From NCBI GenBank assembly GCA_964466155.1, contig CAYXMY010000061.1, positions 1-17,051 of the forward strand: a stretch of DNA of 17,051 bases. Reading direction: 5' to 3'. The position numbers and the translations under genes are program-made. This stretch comes from Caenibius sp964466155 (GTDB lineage Bacteria > Pseudomonadota > Alphaproteobacteria > Sphingomonadales > Sphingomonadaceae). The notes under the pieces are model-generated. The model did not search any database. It was given only the letters and a program-made list of their open reading frames with translations, and was not told where the DNA came from. Shown piece after piece: positions 14,245 to 17,051 of the stretch (the stretch's first letter is position 1; the number at the start of each line of letters is the position of its first letter).

Positions 14245-14352
14245 GGCCGCAGCGACCCGGCCCGTGCGGGCCTGCCCTTGCGGCCTTGCCCATTCCCGGC
14301 TAGGGGGCCGCGCAATTTTTCGCAACATCATAACGCTCGCAAGGAACGCACC

Positions 14353-14775
14353 ATGGCGGTTACCCGCACCTTTTCGATCATCAAGCCCGACGCCACCCGC
14401 CGCAATCTGACCGGCGCTGTCACCAGCATGCTGGAAGAAGCCGGCCTGCGCGTGGTCGCTTCCCGGCGCATCCGCATGACGCAGGAACAGGCAGAAGGCT
14501 TCTACGGCGTGCACAAGGAACGCCCGTTCTTCGCCGATCTGGTCGCCTTCATGACCAGCGGCCCGGTCGTGGTGCAGGTGCTCGAAGGCGAAGACGCCGT
14601 GAAGCGCAACCGCGACGTGATGGGCGCGACCAACCCGGCGGACGCCGCCGAAGGCACGATCCGCAAGGCGTTTGCGGAATCGATCGAAGCCAATTCGGTC
14701 CACGGTTCGGACAGCGACGAAAACGCCGCCATCGAAATCGCCTTCTTCTTCAAGCCGGAAGAAGTGGTCGGCTGA
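14353..14775 (+). CDS. ndk: Nucleoside diphosphate kinase
   Basis: 140 residues (E. coli 143). It balances nucleoside triphosphate pools by moving the gamma phosphate through a phospho-histidine. Seen: RTFSIIKPDA (5-14, with K11), ERPFFADL (56-63), MTSGPVVVQVLEG (67-79), R104 region GTIRKAF (101-107), and the active-site NSVHGSDS (114-121) with H117. AAGGAACGCACC precedes the ATG at 14353. It follows holC by 108 nt, where a small GC-rich hairpin (GGCCC/GGGCC, 14259-14272) occurs without a T-tract; ndk may therefore have its own promoter. Ends 23 nt before a strong terminator. Confidence 0.98.
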   Translation: MAVTRTFSIIKPDATRRNLTGAVTSMLEEAGLRVVASRRIRMTQEQAEGFYGVHKERPFFADLVAFMTSGPVVVQVLEGEDAVKRNRDVMGATNPADAAEGTIRKAFAESIEANSVHGSDSDENAAIEIAFFFKPEEVVG

Positions 14776-14798
14776 TCGGCTTCCCTTGCCGGAAAACG

Positions 14799-14827
14799 GG
14801 CCGCCGGGGCGATCCGGCGGCCTTTTT
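14799..14827. terminator. Two-way intrinsic terminator between ndk and cls
   Basis: A perfect 9-bp stem pairs GGCCGCCGG (14799-14807) with CCGGCGGCC (14814-14822), loop GGCGAT. TTTTT follows at 14823-14827 for ndk. AAAA at 14793-14796 gives a TTTT run on the reverse strand 2 nt past the stem, so it could also stop leftward transcription from the cardiolipin synthase gene. Confidence 0.88.
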
Positions 14828-14865
14828 CGTATGCGCCGCCCGCGCGGTGAGGCTGCCGCCCCGGT

Positions 14866-16344
14866 TCAGAGCAGCGGGCTCATCATCGCCAGCAGGTTGC
14901 GCCACAGGCGCAGCGGAATGCCCACGCTGTCCGCCACGGCGGCGGTGATCGCGGTGCTCTGCGCCAGATAAGTATCCTGCCGCGCGCGAACCTGGGCGGC
15001 GAAGGCGGCATTGCGGAACAGGATATTGTTCTCGAAATTCAGTTCGAAGCTGCGCCGGTCGAGATTGGCGGAGCCGATCAGGCCCACCTCGTTGTCCACC
15101 ACCATGGTCTTGGCGTGGAGCAGGCCGGGGGCGTATTCGTAAATCCGCACCCCGGCATCGATCAGGTCGGCATAATAACTGCGGCTTGCCCCGCCGACGA
15201 AGCGGCTGTCGTTGCGCCGGGGCAGGATCATCACCGTATCCACCCCGCGCCGCCCGGCGGCGAGCAGCGCGAAGACGAGCTGTTCGTCCGGCACGAAATA
15301 GGGGGTGGTAATCACCAGTTCGCGCCGCGCCGCATGGATCAGCGAAACGAAGCATGCCGTCATCGCCGGATAGGAAAGATTAGGCCCGGTGCCGATCGCT
15401 TGCGCGGTGATGCCGGGGACGGCGGCATCCGGGGTGCCATCCCCGTTCGTTGCGTCCGTATCGGCGCTACCGGATGGCGGTTGCAGCAGGGCGGAAATGT
15501 CATCGCCCCCTTCCACATGCCAGTCGGACGCGAAGAGGAATTGCCAATGGCGCGCCAGCGGGCCTTCCCAGCGGCTCATGATGTCCACCCACGGGGCGAA
15601 TTTCGCCTTCACCCGGAATTCGGGATCGGCCAGATTCTGGCTGCCGCACCACGCGATGCGGTTGTCGACGATCAGTTGCTTGCGGTGATTGCGCAGATCG
15701 ACCCGCCCGCGAATGAGCGTCCAGATCAGCCCGCCCACCGGCATGGCGACGCGGGCATCGATCCCGGCTTCGCGCAGCGCCCGCCAATGGGGGGAGCGGA
15801 TGAAAGTGCGCGATCCCAGCGCATCGGCCAGCACGCGGACCCTGATCCCGCGCGCCGCCGCCCGGATCAGGGCGTCCCTGATCCGCAGCCCGTTGCCGTC
15901 CGCCAGCCAGATGTAGAACCCCAGATGGACGGTTTCACGGGCGGCATCGATATCCGCCACCATATCGCGGATCGCGCTGTTGCTGTCGGCGGCGAGCCGG
16001 GCACTGTTCCCTTCCGTGGGCGGCAGCCCGTTGACCGAGCGGGCGAGAGCGAACGGCACCGCATAAGGCGTGGCGTCGAGCGCGGCGGTGATCGCCCGGC
16101 TTTCGCTGGGGTGGGGCAGGTGCTGCTCGATATCGGCGAACCGCGCGCGCCGCCGGGCGCTGATCCGCGTTTCCCCCAGCAGCAGATAGGCGACGATCCC
16201 GCCCACGGGAATGACGATCACCGCGATGGCCCAGGCGATCCGCGAAGCTGGCTCGCGCTGCGGCCGCAGCATGACGCGCAGCAGCACGATCCCTTCGAGC
16301 AGAAGGATAAACAGCGCGAAAGCGTAACCCAGATCCCGATGCAT
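14866..16344 (-). CDS. cls: Cardiolipin synthase (phospholipase D superfamily)
   Basis: 492 residues (E. coli ClsA 486). An inner-membrane enzyme that joins two phosphatidylglycerols to cardiolipin plus glycerol. Two N-terminal membrane helices lie at about 5-25 and 36-57. The two catalytic HKD motifs are complete: H220-x-K222-x4-D227 with GSQN at 234-237, and H410-x-K412-x4-D417 with GSANLDRRSFELNFE starting at 424. FYIWLADGNG (143-152) and TPYFVPDE (347-354) are typical. The stretch at about 288-312 is a low-complexity Ser/Asp/Gly/Pro insert between the halves. ATG at 16342-16344 is chosen because the first helix follows directly; in-frame ATGs at 16383 and 16395 also lack a clear SD. Convergent with ndk. 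Confidence 0.95.
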   Translation of the reverse strand: MHRDLGYAFALFILLLEGIVLLRVMLRPQREPASRIAWAIAVIVIPVGGIVAYLLLGETRISARRRARFADIEQHLPHPSESRAITAALDATPYAVPFALARSVNGLPPTEGNSARLAADSNSAIRDMVADIDAARETVHLGFYIWLADGNGLRIRDALIRAAARGIRVRVLADALGSRTFIRSPHWRALREAGIDARVAMPVGGLIWTLIRGRVDLRNHRKQLIVDNRIAWCGSQNLADPEFRVKAKFAPWVDIMSRWEGPLARHWQFLFASDWHVEGGDDISALLQPPSGSADTDATNGDGTPDAAVPGITAQAIGTGPNLSYPAMTACFVSLIHAARRELVITTPYFVPDEQLVFALLAAGRRGVDTVMILPRRNDSRFVGGASRSYYADLIDAGVRIYEYAPGLLHAKTMVVDNEVGLIGSANLDRRSFELNFENNILFRNAAFAAQVRARQDTYLAQSTAITAAVADSVGIPLRLWRNLLAMMSPLL

Positions 16345-16428
16345 AGGCGTAGTTCTGCGCAATCGGGGGGAAATTGCCAGCATCAAAACGCACAAATGCC
16401 ACCGATGGAGCAGCGCGGCGGGAACGAT

Positions 16429-16956
16429 CTACCGCCTCCGCCGCGCGTGGAATGCGGTATGATCGGCCACAACGAAGCCTTCCACCGGCCCCGCAATGAC
16501 CCGCGCCAGCGCCGAAGTTGACACAGTTGACACGGTACAGGGTGTGAATGGCGGGATGCCCGGCGGCTCGGTTGCGGGGCTGGATGGGTAGCGCTCTCCT
16601 GCATCCTTCCCATCCCTTTCTTCGTTGTTTCCAGCCCCGCCTACGCGGGAATGACGAGGGGAAGGTGAAGCGGCAGCCGCCGTTTCGCTCTCCGCCAGCA
16701 AGGTATCGACCGCCATACAGGCCTGAGCAAACCAGCCGTCCCATTGTGCCGCTGCCCGCAGACGGGCCTCCTCCCGCACGGTGGAATAGGCCTCATCCTC
16801 TCTCTGCCACAGCGGTATGTCCGCCGCATTAGCCTCGCGGTCGTCCGGCTCCTCCTCCGGGGTGTCGCCACCATGGAACAGGCGCCGCTCGGCATCTTCC
16901 ATTGCCCGCGTAATCGCCTGCGCACGCGCCAGCGGCAGGCCGTCCTCACTAGCCAA
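16429..16956 (-). CDS. Unrecognised protein, C-terminal part (upstream frame appears shifted)
   Basis: I do not recognise the family. The credible part is 16956 down to about 16660: a charged, helical sequence with RAQAITRAMEDAERRLFHGG, an acidic TPEEEPDDREANAAD, then IPLWQREDEAYSTVREEARLRAAAQWDGWFAQACMAVDTLLAE. After that the frame translates a palindromic repeat-like element (the RHSRVGG residues) and then low-complexity PSSPATEPPGIPPF, TVSTVST and an Arg-rich end, so the true C-terminus may have been altered or extended. The first codon in this frame is TTG without an SD and is unlikely as a start. The natural N-terminus seems to lie in another frame (16975-17051). Divergent from nothing; 84 nt from the cls start, same strand. 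Confidence 0.5.
   Translation of the reverse strand: MASEDGLPLARAQAITRAMEDAERRLFHGGDTPEEEPDDREANAADIPLWQREDEAYSTVREEARLRAAAQWDGWFAQACMAVDTLLAESETAAAASPSPRHSRVGGAGNNEERDGKDAGERYPSSPATEPPGIPPFTPCTVSTVSTSALARVIAGPVEGFVVADHTAFHARRRR
16517..16533 (+). repeat. Short tandem repeat GTTGACAC x2
   Basis: Two copies of GTTGACAC separated by one A. Each holds TTGACA, the sigma-70 -35 consensus, but no -10 hexamer lies at 16-18 bp on the plus strand and no rightward gene follows before the window end. Seen directly; function unknown. Confidence 0.6.
16627..16656. repeat. Palindromic repeat-like element with CCCGC-CTAC-GCGGG core
   Basis: The core at 16636-16649 forms a 5-bp stem with a 4-nt loop and is flanked by TTTCCAG and AATGACG. 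The GCGGGAATGACG motif next to a small GC hairpin is typical of short dispersed intergenic repeats in proteobacteria, whose translation gives RHSRVGG as seen here. Only one copy is in this window, so dispersion is from general knowledge. Confidence 0.6.
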
Positions 16957-16974
16957 TTCCTCCGGGCACCGCGC

Positions 16975-17051
16975 CCCGCGATCAGCGCCAGCAGTTCGTC
17001 GAACCGCTCCGCATCGCGCTGCGCCGCGCGGTTTTCCGCCATCCGGTCCAG
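16975..17051 (-). pseudogene. Upstream part of the same gene in another frame (apparent frameshift, cut by window end)
   Basis: From the window edge leftward the frame reads LDRMAENRAAQRDAERFDELLALIAG, with a natural helical, acidic/basic pattern like the downstream part. Past about 16975 this frame turns into Arg/Trp/Cys-rich shadow sequence, while the adjacent frame becomes natural (CPEELASEDGLPLARAQ). One missing base, for instance in the CCCC run at 16974-16977 on the plus strand, would join them as LIAGARCPEELASEDG. It could be a true inactivating change, a sequencing error, or two overlapping genes. I cannot tell whether ATG 17042 is a start or internal. Confidence 0.45.

Noticed and set aside
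14259..14272. GGCCC/GGGCC hairpin after holC as a terminator
   Set aside because: Short stem with no T-tract after it; small GC palindromes are common in this DNA.
15115..16521. Long plus-strand open frame (~470 codons) opposite cls
   Set aside because: Same reasoning: antisense to a gene with two intact HKD motifs, with shadow-like composition.

Overview
The window is an ordinary chromosomal stretch of a high-GC alphaproteobacterium, most likely order Sphingomonadales (Novosphingobium/Erythrobacter-like). Two lines of evidence support this. The tmRNA gene is circularly permuted, as is typical of alphaproteobacteria, and its tag reads ANDNEALALAA. The order lptD-surA-pdxA-rsmA, facing away from pepA-holC-ndk, is also a familiar housekeeping arrangement. 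The genus is inferred, not proven.

Left part (1-3505): the 3' end of an antibiotic-biosynthesis-monooxygenase (ABM) domain gene converges on a tight leftward operon, lemA-like lipoprotein > TPM-domain protein with a Gly-rich tail > second TPM-domain membrane protein > NUDIX hydrolase. Gaps in this operon are 14 nt, 2 nt and a 4-nt ATGA overlap. mscL diverges from lemA and ends in a strong intrinsic terminator.

Middle-left (3600-6514): the permuted ssrA gene (acceptor piece first, coding piece second), then a leftward 86-residue two-helix membrane protein, then a TetR-family regulator divergent from an exported M20 amidohydrolase. Their 82-bp shared intergenic region holds two inverted repeats that look like operators.

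Centre (6531-12218): a leftward envelope/cofactor/ribosome cluster, lptD (outer-membrane LPS insertion), surA-like periplasmic chaperone/PPIase, pdxA (vitamin B6) and rsmA (16S rRNA dimethylation). pepA (leucyl aminopeptidase), holC (DNA polymerase III chi) and ndk run rightward from the divergent lptD/pepA junction. ndk and a leftward cardiolipin synthase converge on a two-way terminator.

Right edge (16345-17051): this is the least ordinary stretch. An unrecognised leftward reading frame is cut by the window end, appears to be frameshifted near 16974-16977, and its C-terminal part runs through a short palindromic repeat-like element. A tandem GTTGACAC repeat lies nearby.

I found no CRISPR array, insertion sequence, tRNA, rRNA or phage cluster, and nothing that amounts to a convincing undescribed system. 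No stretch over 300 bases lacks a gene or RNA. The points most worth following are the TetR/M20 operator region, the TPM/LemA/NUDIX operon and the frameshifted gene at the right edge.
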